Notes: generated by a model from the letters alone, not told the origin. A stretch of DNA of 64,000 nucleotides from Mrakia gelida (GCA_024345305.1 BRON01000014.1:1054001-1118000); one strand, 5' to 3'. Numbered from the stretch's first letter, positions 43,641 to 56,644 are shown. Translations and numbers: made by a program.

Positions 43641-43658
43641 CAAACCCGGGTTGAGGCT
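43587..43658 (+). tRNA. tRNA-Thr (anticodon CGT)
   Basis: A 72-nt cloverleaf. Acceptor GCCTTAA pairs with TTGAGGC (one G-U), D stem GCTC/GAGC, anticodon stem CGTCA/TGATG with loop CTCGTAA (anticodon CGT), T stem CCCGG/CCGGG with loop TTCAAAC, and the B box GGTTCAAAC. No intron. Runs of T about 30-40 nt downstream can terminate Pol III. The 5' flank is shared with the pseudogene copy at 39187. Confidence 0.92.
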
Positions 43659-44438
43659 TCATGAGAGACGCCGAAAGGCGTTCGTTTCCTTTTTGCTTTT
43701 TGTCCTCGTCGGTGAGAAAAGACACAAAGAAGCGCGCCAGCGCTTCTTCTTCTTGCGTCTCATCTTCTGCCGTCCTGCCTTTACATGTGATAAGAGCGAC
43801 TAAATCTTGAAGACGAAGTATAGTAGGCCGCGAAGGATCGAGTTTAGGGTCCCGTCTCAGAAGCTTTCGGCGCAGGAAAGAGAGGCCAGGCTGGTGTGCT
43901 AGCGAGTATTACGCACAGGAACCCTAATCTCAACAAGAGCAAGGAGCCTGACGGCTCCTGAGCAGGAGGTTGAGCGAACGTGACGAACCGAAGACGAGTC
44001 GAAGACGCGTCGTCGTTTCGAAGCTCTTCTCCCTTTTCCTTTTTTCTCCTTCCAGAGTTGGCATTGAACTGAGGACAAGATGAGGGACTTGCCTCGTATA
44101 CACGCAGCGAGAGATGTAAGAACGGGCTCTCCCCCAGAAGAAGAGCGAGGCCTCTTCTCTCTCCTTGAACGACGCGAGGCGAGGTCCATCGACCCGTTCC
44201 CTCCCCTTCGGAAGGGCGAACGACCGGTGGTTTCTCTTGTATCGACGTCGGAGAGGAGTCGACATGATCCCAGCGTGTCAGGAGTACACTGAGGAGGCAA
44301 AAGATGTTGAGAACCTCTGTCCGGAAGAGGAAAAGAGAAGGACGGAGGAGGAGGGCCCAAAGGTTTCCGTGGGAAGAGCAGTACGAGTACCGTGACCGCG
44401 AACCGCTGTCATCAAATCTCTTCGGAGGATAGACATGG
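43659..44438. other. intergenic between two tRNA genes
   Basis: No protein gene supported. It contains a stem-capable GACGCCGAAAGGCGTTC just after the tRNA-Thr and an ACGCGTCG motif near 44005. Confidence 0.45.
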
Positions 44439-44531
44439 GGTGGATAGCCAAGTGGTTACGGCGCCAGCTTCAGGTTTCAAGATCTAAATCGCTGGTCTTC
44501 ACAGGCGTGGGTTCGAATCCCACTTCACTCA
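44439..44531 (+). tRNA. tRNA-Leu (anticodon CAG) with a 15-nt intron
   Basis: Acceptor GGGTGGA pairs with TTCACTC, allowing G-U pairs; the D arm is GCC..GGC. The anticodon stem CCAGC/GCTGG encloses an enlarged loop that fits TT-CAG-G plus a 15-nt intron TTTCAAGATCTAAAT inserted after position 37, as usual for nuclear tRNAs. The variable region is extended (about 11 nt), as for Leu. T stem GTGGG/CCCAC with loop TTCGAAT. A TTTTT terminator follows at once. The isotype rests on where the intron is placed; CAG is the best fit. Confidence 0.8.
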
Positions 44532-44972
44532 AGTTTTTGCTCTTCTGGACAGCGGACTCGGCTTCGCAGAGTCGATGGTGATCGAAGTCGAACCCTTCTT
44601 CTCTCTTTTTTGCTCTCTCGGCATCGAACAGCAGCGGATACACTAGCTTGGGAAACTCTTGAGCTGTGTCTTCATCTACCTGACGCCCTTTTGCCTTTGC
44701 CTGAGAGCGCTCGGTGCAAGGAACACGCATGGATCCTCCGCTCCGATTGCTCTTCCTCCCTTCTCGCTGGCCCTCTTTTCACTCAACGTCGCATGAAGGT
44801 GTCCTTCCCGATCTTCCACCTTCGGTCTCTCACGCTCTCGTACTCTGATCAGAAACAGCGCCGTCAGAGCCGTCCGCCTCGAGCAGATCCGTCAACGCGT
44901 GCATTCTTCTCACGTTCAATCACAATCACATCAACTCTCATCAATAACGACGCTCGCTAACTGTATATATAT
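44532..44972. other. intergenic, ERG6 3' flank
   Basis: No gene seen. TATATATAT just after the ERG6 stop may be part of its 3' processing signal. Confidence 0.45.
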
Positions 44973-47125
44973 CTAAAGAGGCTTTCTGACGAGGTAGAAC
45001 TGCATCGGGGTAAAGAGCTGCGACGAACGAAAGCGAGGTCATGTCAGCAACGCGTCGTCTTCTCTTCACCTCTTTTCTCCTCGCAGAAGAACTCTCTCCC
45101 CTCCCAAAACGAAGCTCGAAACTCACCTTCTGCCTCCCACCCTCCACCAAGTACTCCGCCGAGATCCTCATGTTCTCCCCGACTGAATGAGTCCCCTTGG
45201 GAACGATCCCGAACTTCTCCATTCCCCAGAGCGCGTTGTGGGTGATGAACTGTCCGAGCTTCGTGATCCGGAAGACGGTGAGGTAGTCGTAGAGGGTTTG
45301 AGCCTTGGAGAGATCACCTTCGAGAGGGTAGTACCAGTCGACGGCGTCTCCTCGGTCGGCGAGATCTTCTTCGATTAGGACTGGAGAGGGAGAGGGAGGG
45401 AGGGAGGGAGGGAAGAGGAGAGAGGGAGAGAGAGGGGAAAGAGAGTCAGTTGGAGAGAGAGAGATAGGGATAGAGAGAAAGAGAGAGGAGGAAGGGAACA
45501 AAGAGAGAAGGAGGGAGGGAAGACGCACTCTCAAATCCAGACGAGACAAACGCGTCGTGGGCTTGCTGTCGAGTCCTCATCTCAGCGATACCGTCTCCAA
45601 CCTGAAGGAAAGCGTGAGAAGAAGAGAAGAAACTATCAGCTCTGGGCCGTCGAGCAGTAGAGATACGAAATCTCGACGCTCTTCAAGGAGAGAGTAGTCG
45701 AGTCGACGCGACAAGCCCGGACGAAAGCGAAACTCACCTCGATTCCATGCGCAATCTTCTTGTGCTCGGGGTTTCGGGGATCCCACTTATCGGTCTGAAG
45801 GTAAAAGAGCAGAATGCGACGTCAGCTCAGAGCTGTTCGAGTCGGGGGAGTAGGAGTACTCAAGAGAGCAGGCGAAACAGAAACGCGTCGAACTCACCAT
45901 GACCCACTCGTAAATCCCACAGACTCCTCCGGGCTTGAGGATCTTGAAGATCTCGGAGTAGATACCCTCGAAGGTAGGAGCGTGAACGGTAGCCTCGATG
46001 GCGTAGACTGCGACGGAAATGAAAGGAAAAAAAGGTCAGCTCGTTGTTTTACTCGACTCGACTCGACTTCCAACTCAACGCGTCGAGCTCAACCCAGCTC
46101 CGTTCGAACGAAAGCGAGCGGGCGAGCCCAAAACGAAGAATGGAAACTCACCAGCATCAAAACTCCCCTCCTCGAACCTCTCACTAAGCTTCATGAAGTC
46201 TCCCTGGACGAACCGACACTGGTCCTCCAACCCTTGCTGCTTGGTGTACTTCTCCGCTCGATCTCGCTGGAACTGGTTGAGGGTGACTCCTGTGATCTTA
46301 GCGTCCGAGAACCGAGCGATGGATCGAGCGGGTCCTCCTATTCCACAGCCGACGTCGAGGACGTGCATTCCTGGTCGGATGTTCATTTGGGCGGAGAGGT
46401 AGTGTTCGTGTCGGGCGAGCTTGAAGAGGGAGAGGGAAGAAGAGGGAGGAGTGAGTCAGCCTTGGGGAGGTTCGAAGGAGGGAGGTGATAGAAAGAGAGG
46501 TGGCGCTGGGATGGAGGGATGGTAGGAGGGAGGAGGTGAAGGCGAAGGGAGGAATGGGATTGGAGATCGAGGTGTCGACTGATGCGATGAGAGGAAAGAA
46601 CGAAAGGATAACGAAAGACTCACTCCGGCAGCGAAGGCTTCTCCCTTGAAGAATCGACAGAAGTGGAAGGATTGGCTGAGGAGAAGGAGGGAGGACGGAG
46701 GTCAGCGACCGTTCGAGCTCGAGAAAAGCGAGTTAAAAACGAAAGGGAACGAAACACTCACGCCCATCCGTACTCGTAGAGCTCGGTGCATCCGTCGTAG
46801 TACTGGATAGAAGAGGGGAAGCAGAGGTCAGGAAGGAGCTAGAGAGAAAGGTCGATGTAAAGGAGGAGAGATGGGACGAGGAAAAGAGGGAGGACTCACG
46901 CCTGAGAACGACGACGAGCACGCACAACGACGCGTTCACAAAAAGTAAATGAGGGATCAGGACAGCTCGGAGGGGCTCGTAGACAGCAGGAGGTATAGAC
47001 TCACCATTGACTACGTCTTTATACTCAGCCAGGCGATTCTCTGTATGAGCTTTCGAGTCGAGAGCCGAGTCCTTGTCCCACAGGGAAGCGTACTGTTTGA
47101 GAGCGTTGGATGCGTTGGGAGCCAT
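44973..47125 (-). CDS. ERG6: sterol 24-C-methyltransferase
   Basis: The start '[20 protein letters not shown]' is followed by '[20 protein letters not shown]' (sterol-binding region I), '[19 protein letters not shown]' (SAM motif I), '[20 protein letters not shown]', 'FVQGDFMKL', '[13 protein letters not shown]' and '[19 protein letters not shown]', then 'GEGM'-type C-terminal 'TITRG'-region equivalents and '...[13 protein letters not shown]' at TAG 44973-44975. It methylates C-24 of zymosterol with SAM in the ergosterol pathway at the ER/lipid droplets. All core motifs are intact. About nine short introns, several containing ACGCGTCG. Confidence 0.96.
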
Positions 47126-47981
47126 GTCTGAAGAGGTTGGAAGAGGGAGGAAGAGTGGGGAGATGGTTGTGGTTGGATAGATAGAAGAGATGGGAAGAAA
47201 AGAAAGGCCAGGGAACGAAAGGGAGATGGAGGAGGGCAACGACGAGAAATGATACGATTCCGGGGGACGGAGAACGCAGCGAGCGAATCGTACCATTCCT
47301 TCGCCCTCCACCCCTTCCCTCCACTTCTCCGGGTCCTTTTTGGTCGGGTACAAGGTGGGGAGGGCGAGATAAGAGGCTCGGAGGGGAGAAAGGGCGGCCT
47401 CGGACCTAACAGGCGTGCGAGAGTCAGAGCAGAGACGGGAGGAAACGCGTCAACCGTCTGGATCAAGAACGAGAGAGAGAGACGGAGACGAAGAGTCGTA
47501 TGTCAGTCACTGAGCTATAGGATGGTGCGAGCGAGGTCTCTCGAAGACGAGAAGACGAACCTCGAACGAAGGAAGACGAGAAGGTCGAGGGATCGTACAA
47601 GCTGCTGCTACTTTATGGGGATCATCGACTCCGGGAGGACTGGATCAGCAGATCTCAGAAATACGATACGTCCCTGTGCGCGAGAGGATGATTGAGCTAA
47701 AGTGAGATCGAAGGGAGGAGGAGTAGGAAGGGAAGCGAGGCGGGAAGGAGCTGTTGGTGAGCTTCGACGTTCCCTCGTTGTCCTTCTCGTTGCCGCTTGT
47801 TCGCACCTTTCTTGAGCCTCGTTGATGTAGTGTACGTGTAGGTCAACTCCAGATTCGTCGACTGGGTTGTCGTGAAAATCTGCGAAATCGATGCTGATTG
47901 TGAGAGAGGAAGAAGGAGGTGACGCTGTTTGGCTCCCACCTTCCATCTGCTCCTCCCTCCCCTCCCCTTCCTTCCTTCGCG
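47126..47981. other. divergent intergenic region, ERG6 / RINT1-like
   Basis: Promoter region for ERG6 (left) and the RINT1-like gene (right). No coding segment supported. Confidence 0.5.
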
Positions 47982-50900
47982 ATGGCTTCCTCCTCCCTCT
48001 TGCCTCACCTCTTCGCTCTCCCCTCACCATCCGCATCTCAATCTCACGCTGTCGAGTCGATCTCGTCTTCGTACGGCTGCTGGGAGGATCTCATTCGGGA
48101 CGAGCAGCTGAATCAAGATCGACAGGCGACTCAGCATGAGCTCGACACTCTCGACGCGAAGGTACGACCTCCCCTTCGCCTCCTATGCTTCAGAACGAGC
48201 TCATGAAGTGATGTCAGTACTCACCGCTTTGTCATTTTGCCTGTCCAGCTCTCTGAATCCTCTCGCACGACACCTCTCAAGCTCAACTCAGCTCTCGTTC
48301 GGACGTCCTCCCTTCTCGCCTCAGCTCAAGAGGTCGCCCTCTCGCGTCACGAGCTCGCAGATCTAGTATCAGCCCTCTTAGGTCAACTCGAGGATCCCCT
48401 TTCTACTTCGCCGTTCAAATCCAACGCTGGAGGATCCACTCTTCTCGAGACGGCTGAGCTTCTGCTCGTTGCGCTGGAGGAGTCCCAGCTCGGAGAGGAG
48501 TATCTTGAGGTCGTCGAACGGTTGCTGGCTCTCAGGTGAGTCCCAGAGTCCTATTCTGAATCGGTCTGAGCGCTCGAGAAGCTGACCACTGTGCGTCTGG
48601 GTTGAGTATCTGCAGCGAGGAAGTCCAAGACCTCAGCGGAAGGAGCGACCCCCTCTCGACTCTTCCAACCTATCGAATCCTCTACGACTTCGTCCTTCGC
48701 TTGCGAACCAACCTTCCCGATGGATCAACGCTTCCAAACTTGGCGGTAGATGTGCTAAAGAGGACTTGGTCTGGATTGAGGAAGAAACTCTCAGAGTGCG
48801 TCCCAATCTCCTTCCCTGCCGCCTTTGGCTCTCGCTCTCGCTTCACCGACGACGCCTTCGCTGACATCTCCTCCATCCCCTCCTGCCCAATTATTTCCAC
48901 AGCGATCTCGTCCTAGCCTCCACCCAAACCTCGTGGCCCTTCAAGCCTACCACGGTCACGCCTCAAGTCGACGTCGAGCGGTTCAACAGGACGTTCCTCT
49001 CCCTTCTCGCGCTTCAACTCGAGTCAGTCCTCGCTCTACCTCCCCTTCGTCCACCCGGCATCGTGCACCTCCTTCAAAACCCTCTCATTGAATTTTTCTT
49101 TCCTCTCATCTCCCTCTCGTTCCATTTCTTCTCGAAACAGAGGCGAGAAGATCCATCGTCCCGAGGATCGTCTCGGAGACTTCTTCACAGCAGGAGGTCT
49201 CTACCCGATGGAGGCTCTTCTCGAACCCATCAAACAGAGGTGGAGATTCCATTTCGAGGGAGAGAGGGCTACGAACAGGTTGGACAAGGTGCGTCTCGTC
49301 CCTTTCGAAGACCTGCCTTCTCGCGTCGAACGACGAGCTGACCTCCCACTTCCCTTCGTTCGTCCGACTCGTTCGTCTCATTTAGCCCGAATGGCCGTTT
49401 ACCCATCTTCTCAACCTCATCCATGACCTTCGACCTACGGTCGTTGAATGGTTTGGAGAGCTGCTGAAGAGTGGAGGTGTGAAGTCCGATGTTGTCGATC
49501 CTTTGGTGAGTTCGCGTCTCGACCCTTCTTGTGCTCCTCGTCCTTCCTCCCATTGCTTTCGACCCAGAGAGGTCCCTTCCTGATCACCGTAACTCACCCT
49601 TCCCGCTCCTTCTATCCCTCCCAGTCCGAGTTCATCTCCTCCCTCCTCCCACTCCCAACCAACCTCCTTCTCGCTCGGATCCCATCCCTCCTCCCACCTC
49701 AACACCCAGCCCTCCTCGCTCACACGATCCATCAAACACTCGTCTTTGACCACTCGATCCGGTCAGAAGGCTACGACGTCGCGAGGACTTGGGCTGGTCG
49801 ACGACGAGGAAAGACGGGAGGAGGGTCGACGAAGGAGTGGGAAGGACTTGCTGCTGGAGTCGTGCTTGGTCGAGAGGACTGGTTCAGAGCTTGGATTGAT
49901 GGGGAGAAGGAATGTGAGTAGTCTTCCCTTCGTCCTCGTTTCGATTCCTGAGTCTAAAAAGGACGCGACGAGGTCGAATCCTCGTTTGCTTTGGTGCTGA
50001 CCCGCTTCGTGTCTTGTCTCCCCTGGTCACTTCTTCTTCCACATCCAGTCTCCCTCGAGGAATACGGTCGAATCACCAACTCCCAAGAAGCCTGGAAGAT
50101 CCTCGACTCGTTCGAACTGGAGATCGAGATGTCTGGAGTCGGGGGATCAGGAGACGACTCGGACGACGACGAGAAGGACGCGACGACGCCTTCGGAGGAT
50201 CGTTGGAGACCTACGAGGAGCTCGCTCGGGATGATCAAGTTGCTGGGTCAGATAACAGGTTCGTTGACTTCTCCCTTTCCGTCCTTCTCGTCCTCCACCG
50301 CGAGTGCACAGACCTGACCGGTCCGTCGTTTCGCCTTCCTTGTCTTCCTTCGCCCACAGATCGATACTCCCCTCTCCCCTCCTCGCACCACCGCTTCCTC
50401 TTCTTCACCGAGGTCCAACTCCCTCTCCTCCTCGCCTACTCCTCCCGAATCTCCTCCTCCCTCAACGCCTTCGAGCGTCTCTCCTCGTCCTTCGCCAAAA
50501 TCGTCCCTGGAGCCCTCGCTGGACATGCTTCGAACCCGAACGGATTGGCTGAGTCGACGGCGTTGAAGGGTGTGCAGGGTCTGGGGAGCTTGTGTAAGGC
50601 GCTGGTCAGCGTGAGGTGGGTGCTGAAGGGTTTGGAAGGGTGGGGAGACGAGATGGTGAGCTCATTTTTCCCTCGTTTTTGCCGACGCGTCCTTCGTCTC
50701 ATCTTCCCTCTTCCTTCGCGGCTTTTCTCCTCTCGCCCTTCGCTGACTGACACGCTACCTTCGTCCTTCTTCGCTCGCAGTTCTTCGTCCAACTCTGGGC
50801 CGACATCAACTCGGACGCGTCCCTTCGATCTCGAGCCGTCTCCGTCCAAGGACTCCCAGCTCTGCACGGCGGAGGACTCGCCGCGAGCGAAGGAACGATC

Positions 50901-51651
50901 TTCGACGATCAGATCTCTACCCTCGGACTCATCGCTGCTCGAACGGAGGAGATGCTTGTCAAGCACGTTTGCCACGAGGTCGAGCATGAGTTGAAGGCTC
51001 ATTTGTCGAGGTGAGTGTCGCGTGGCGCGCTTCCTTCGCTCGTCTTCGTCTTCCGTCCTCGATTCGCGAGTTGAGCTAACCCTTCTCGCGACCATCTCCT
51101 CTTCCTTCAGACGGTGGGACACTCCCACACCTCTCTCCTCTGACGCAGAAGATCAACCAACCCTCGCACCCACCCTCCTCACGCCCCTAACCATCCTCTC
51201 CACCCACCTAACCTACCTCTCCACCCTCCTCCCCCCCTCCACCTACGTCTCCACAACTCTCTACCGCTCCATCGTCTCCCACCTCTCCTACCACATCATC
51301 CAACGAGCCGTCCTCGCCGGGTGGTCTAAGTTCTCGGAGGTGGGTGGGAAGGAGTTCGAGAAGGAGGTGAAGGCTTGGGTGGAGACCTCGAGGATTGGGT
51401 TGGGAGGGAAGGGAAAGGGGAAGGGAAAGGGATTGGAGAGACCTTGGAGGAAGATGAGGGAGATGGGGACGCTCGTTGGGCTGCCTGTTGAGAAGGGAGA
51501 GGAGGAGGGAGGGATGAGGTTCAGGGAGGTGGTGGAGTTGATGAGGGAGGGTGGGGAGCTGGGTGAGAAGAGAGTGAGGAAGGAGTTGGATGTGAAGGAG
51601 CTGACGAGGGCGGAGATGGGGGATGTGTTGAGGAGGAGGTTGGATTACTAG
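47982..51651 (+). CDS. RINT1/TIP20-like Dsl1 tethering-complex subunit
   Basis: Starts 'MASSSLLPHLFALPSPSASQ'. Family blocks follow: 'PLKLNSALVRTSSLLASAQE', 'HRPEDRLGDFFTAGGLYP', 'RWRFHFEGERATNRLDKPEW', 'SLEEYGRITNSQEAWKILDS', 'DRYSPLPSSHHRFLFFTEVQ' and 'LLLAYSSRISSSLNAF', finishing 'AEMGDVLRRRLDY' at TAG 51649-51651. The 'RFxFHFxGxRxTNxxDKPEW' and 'YxxLPxxxHRxxFxxxVQ' strings are typical of RINT1/Tip20, which with Dsl1/ZW10 tethers Golgi-derived vesicles at the ER. It has about nine introns. The last exon has a Lys/Gly repeat (KGKGKGKG). Confidence 0.88.
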
Positions 51652-51897
51652 ACTGAGTTGATAGGTCGACTCGACGCGTCCGAACGAACGCACGTTCTGC
51701 CCTTGCTTTGACTGTCTTTTCCTTTAGATCGTTCGACAAGAGTGATGTGACTTCCGCCATCTCGACGCTTTCCTGACTGCGTCTCGAGAAAAGTAGACAA
51801 GAACCGTTTCCATGCATAAATCAAAAGATCGTTGTTTCGTTCGCTCTCCTTTCCGTCCTCTTCCTTCTCCCTCCCGCGTTCGTTCCCTCAAGGTCCC

Positions 51898-54800
51898 CAG
51901 CCCCTCCTAGATCCACGTCCTCCGGTGTGTTCAGCTGACAGCGAAAGGACGAAACGAGAGGGTCAGTCTCGGGTTCCCTTTCGAACGAAGAACGAAGAAG
52001 AGGAGAAGACGCGAGGAGAGACGAGCGAAACTCACCAGGAGGAGGCACCCCACCAGCAGCAGCAGCCGCTCTCGCAGCCTGAGGATAAACAGGCACGATA
52101 GCCGAGTTCCCAATCATCGTCATCAGATCCTCGGTTCGGAATACGGGTCCTGCGAATCACACCGAAACCAAAACCAGGTCAGCGAACGAGTCTTGTCTCG
52201 TCTCGTCTCCCTCCCTCGAAGTGAAGTTCGAGAAGACTCACCATCGAAAGCTCCAGCCGGCGGCAGCTCCCCCAAGAACCAATGCAAGCTCCCATCGTTC
52301 ACGTTGACCTCGGACTGAGGTGGTTGTCCTCGAACATGAGGCGGAGGACTCCTCTCCCTGTTTCTCGACTGATGAGCAACGGCCACCATCGGACTGACCT
52401 CCCTTCCCTTTGCACCAGCACCGGCACCCCAACCTTGATCTCCCCTCCTTCCTCCTCCAGCCATGGGAGCAGCTACTACTGGCGAAGCAGCTCTCATCCT
52501 CTTGTTGGACGAGGAAGAAGAGGCGGGTTGGTTCCTCATCGACAGCCGCTCGTTCGAGTCCCTTCTCGTTCTCGACGACGAGGACGAAGGTCCGACGTCC
52601 CTCTCCTGAGACTGGTGACGATCGTTGGCGGACTCGAGGTCGGAGTAGAGAGGTCGTTTGGCTGGGGAGGAAGCTGCTACGGTGACGGCGGGAGGAGGAG
52701 GAGCAGGAGCGGGGGTAGGTTCGACGATGGGAGGAGCGACGAGGTAGGATTCGGGTGCTCGAGGACCTGTTGGTGTAGGTTTAGAGGACGAGGGGGTGGG
52801 TTGAGTTCCGAAGCCGAGATCGACTCGAGCGATTTCATCGATGTCCATGTAGGTGTGACGTCGACCGAGGTTCTTGGTCGCTGAGTCTGAGGAGGGAGCG
52901 AGACGAAGGAGGGAAAGTCAGCGCTCCGATCCGACGACGAGCAGGAGGGGGAGAGGAAAGAACCAGAGGGTACGTACCTCCAGGGAAAGTCTCTCCGAAC
53001 CTCAGATCGAGTCGTTGAGCCGAAGCGATATCCCCGAATAGGTACTCGTATCGAGCCCATCGCTCCCACAGAGGTCGAGCGATCTCGGGAGTGAACTTGG
53101 CGACGGATTTTTCGAACAGGACTCGGGCGTCTGTTGGAACGAGGAAAATCACATGTCAGTTGTGTTTCGAAGACGTTGAGGAGCGTTTGAGGGAGGTAAG
53201 GGAGACTCACTCTGATCGTCGTTGATGGTGATGAGGAACGAGAGGTATCGATCCACGAAATCGATCTTGTCTCCGTAGACCTTGAGTCCCAGCTCGAAGA
53301 TCCTCGTAGCGACGCTGGGTTCTTTGCTGCAGTGGTACTCGGTGACGGCTGCGACAGAAAGGGGAAGGGACGAGTCAGAACGAGGGTTTGCCAAGGAAGG
53401 GAATATCAGGACGCGTCGAGGAGAAAGAGCGAGATCGACTCACCAGCAGCTTCATAAACCTGCCAAGCGAGATGAGGAGCCTTCCTCGCCTTCTGGAAGA
53501 TAGCTCGAGCTGACTTGATGCCCTGTTCGTCGACCACCGAAGAAGGAAGCGAAACGTCAGTCTCGTCGAACTCGAACGAACGCGACACGACTCAAACGTA
53601 CCTCCGCCCTCCTAGCAAACCTCATCCACATAATCCACGCCAGCGCCACTCCCTTCTCCATCTCTTCCGTCTCCCTCTCTCTCCTCACCCTCACCTCCTC
53701 CGCCTTCGTCTTCCTCTCCTCCTCCAAAGCCCTCTTCACCTCCGCCAAATCAGGCTCGCTCGGATCCGTAATGAGGTGGTTCCCTGTTGTTCTCTTGACG
53801 GCAGCGGTGGTATCGACGACGGAAGCGATGGCGGCGGCGATTTCGGAGGTGATGGAGGCCTTGGTTCGTTCGAGGGTGGGTTGGAGACGGCCGAGGAGGG
53901 AGGAGAAGAGGGAGTGGGTGGCGGCGAAGTCTTTCTTGGGGGATTCGTAGAGTTCTGCGAGGGCGAAGGTTAGGAGGAAGCTGTGGGCGGGTGAGTGAAC
54001 GGGTGAGTGGGAGGAAGGGAGTCAGTTTGGGTTCGATTTGTCGAGAAGACGACCAGAGAAAAACGAGCGAGCGAACCTCGAAGGGTTGGCTTCCACTCCC
54101 GACTTCAAGAACCCAATAGCCTCGTCGATCTTGCCCAGGCTTTGGCTGTAGTTCGAAGCGATGTACCTACGCGCCAAAACATACTCCAAAGAAGGTCAGC
54201 ACAATCCTCTCGCAGTCTCATCTCGTCGCGTCTCGCCCTCCTTCTCGAACTCACCAGATCTCGGGGAAGAACCTGCACTCCCCTCCAACCGTCTTCCTCA
54301 ACACATAGCCCACCCTCGCCTTCACCTCGTCCTCCTCCTCCAGCTCAAGAGGGTTGCTCATCTCCCACTCGATGTAAGCCTTCCAAGCAGCGACGAGCGT
54401 TCGATCCTGGTTCGTCCAAGTCGGTCGGAGAGGGAGCGGAGGAGGGAAGACAGCTGCTGAAGGAGGTCGTTTGGTTCGGAGTTCTTTGAGGGTGGAACGA
54501 GCGGTCATGTAGGCTGGAGAACGTTCGGCGAGGAACTTTTTGGCCTGGGGAAAGAGAACAGACGAGATGGGAGGGAGGGAGAGGGAAGGTCAGCGACGCG
54601 TTTCGTTCTTCGTCGTCTCGCTCGACACTCCAGCTCGTTCCCGAACTCACCGTGATCTTGTTGACTCCCCCCTCGAACATATCGTACTCCCTCCAAATCC
54701 CCTCCACATCCTCGACAGGAACCTTCAGCACCCTCGTATAGACCTTCCTCAGCTCGGCAACCTTCCCTTGTTCCTCCCAGGTCGTTCTCGTCTCTCCTTC

Positions 54801-56095
54801 CTTGATGAACTGGAGGTACTCCTTCCAGATGGGAGTGGAGAGGGAGTCGAGTCCGATGTGATCGAGAGCGAAGTCGTAGGCTTTTGTGATGGTAAGGCGA
54901 GCGTTGAGGTAGGTGGAGGGGAGGTTGGGGAGAGAGGGAGGGACGGGTTCGAGTGGGTTGCGACGACGGATGTAGTGAAGGTAGGAGGCTGGGGAGGCAA
55001 AGATAGGTGGAAATCGAGGTCAGCTTTGGACCGTGCGAGATGGATGTGGGTGTGGGAAGGCGACTCACTCCAGAGTGGTGGGTAGGCGAGAGGGAAAGCA
55101 GGTCCAGCTGAGCTGGATTTGGCGAAAGCTCGAGAGAAGAGGGCCTCGACTTGTTGGTAGTTGTCGTGAGAGAGTTCGAGTTCGGCGTAGGAGAGGAGTT
55201 GGGGAGCCTAGGGAAGGAACGAAAGGAAGAAGCGTCAGGTCAGCTGTTGATCTCGCAGAGAGAAGAGGCGACGGAGGGAAAGAAGGAGAGGACGAACGGC
55301 TGTTGGGTAGATCTTCAAGAAAGCCTCGTACCAAGCTCTAGCATCTTCGAGTTCGCTCTGAGCTGTTGCCGAGGAGATGAGAGCGAGAAGAGGGTTCGGG
55401 TCCTCGGGGTCTGGGTGGGAAGAAGAAGGAGGAACGAGAAGAGAGGATGAGCTCGAGCTCAACTTGGAAGGAAGGATGGAAGGCTGGGATCGAAGCTGAC
55501 CTTTGAGATGAGCTGCTACTGCGACCGTTTCTCGAACGACACTCGGACTTGAAGAGTTCAATCCAGGAGGGAGGTTCAGGTCTGCTGCTGGCGAGGAGGA
55601 CGAGTCGGCGTTGGCGATTGTTGAGGAGGAAGCTTCTGCGGCTGGGGTCGAAGCGAGGGAGGGGATGATGGAGGAGGAAGCGACCTGCTCGACGGGTTGG
55701 AGGACTTTTGAAGGAAGAGGAGCGGGTGAAGGGGAAGGGAGAGGTTCTTCCTTGATGGATGCTGGGATGGTGGACTCTCGGATGGGTTCCGAAGGGGCAG
55801 GAGCGAGAGGAGGAACGTCTGCGTCCATCGTCGTCGAGCTCATCGTCGATTCTTCCTCCTTCACTGATGAGCTCGCCAGTTGCTGCACTCCTTCCGAGCT
55901 CTCCACGGTCGATGTTTCCTGCGGAGAGAAAGCTGCTGGTGGAGGGAGTGATGTTGCTTCCGAGTCTAATGCTGCTGGTGGATGTCCTGAAGTTGAAGAG
56001 GGACGGAGGGAGGAGGAAGGAGCTTCGACGGCGTCTACTCCCCCCTCGTTCTGTGCGTCTATCTGCATACCCTCGCTGCTCGTGGTCGCATCCAT
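51898..56095 (-). CDS. RNA14: mRNA 3'-end processing protein Rna14 (CstF-77, HAT repeats)
   Basis: A Ser/Pro-rich N-terminus beginning 'MDATTSSEGMQIDAQNEGG' precedes half-a-TPR repeats: 'ARAWYEAFLKIYPTA', 'YAELELSHDNYQQVEALFSR', 'FALDHIGLDSLSTPIWKEYL', 'LRKVYTRVLKVPVEDVEGIW', 'EYDMFEGGVNKITAKKFLAE', 'ARAIFQKARKAPHLAWQVYE', 'RIFELGLKVYGDKIDFVDRY' and 'RPLWERWARYEYLFGDIA'. This is the Suf/HAT architecture of Rna14/CstF-77, which holds cleavage factor IA together for polyadenylation. The C-terminal region 'GSLHWFLGELPPAGAFDGP' and 'LMTMIGNSAIVPVYP' fits the monkeytail that binds Rna15. The last exon ends 'GGRGSRRGWGP' at TGA 51898-51900. About a dozen introns. Confidence 0.93.
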
Positions 56096-56644
56096 ATCTC
56101 GATGATGAAAAGAGGCACTAAACGGCAGGAAACGAGAGCAAAGAGAAGAGTTGGAGGAGGGGGGAGGGCCAAAGGAGGGAGGGGAGGCGAGATGGAGTTG
56201 AAGATCGAAAACGAAGGAGCTCAGCTTTCCTCTCTTTGAGCTCGAAACGGCCACAAACTCCTCCACTTTTTGCCCAAAGGCCGAGTAGGGAACTTCTGAT
56301 CTGGATCTGACTTGAGTCCCGTAGGATGATGTCGAAAATGTGAGCTGATTTGCTCGAGGACGCCTGGAACGAGCGAGAAACGGCGAGGCTGAAGCTCACC
56401 TGCTCTCCCTTCCTTCCTCCTCTCCTTCTGACCTTATAGAGCCTCCCACCGGGTCTGAAGTTTCTCAGTCCCTCCTGATGGATCTCACCTACAGTTTTGG
56501 ACAACTTCACGCTCGCTCGTCCGTCGCCCATCAATTCAGCCCTCCTCCAGCCTCCTCGCCTTCCCTCCCTCGCCCTTTTCAACGTCATCTTTCGTCAGCT
56601 TCCCTTTCTCCCTCCAACCACAGTCTCCTTCCCATCCGTTCAAG
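56096..56644. other. divergent intergenic region, RNA14 / F-box G
   Basis: Contains the promoters of both genes. An intron-like CTCACCTGC...CAG unit lies here, but no additional exon can be proven. Confidence 0.45.

Noticed and set aside
43420..43725. Open frame reading 'GFEPGISSLRVTRSTTEPL' on the minus strand
   Set aside because: This is the well-known spurious translation of a tRNA gene; the locus is tRNA-Thr.
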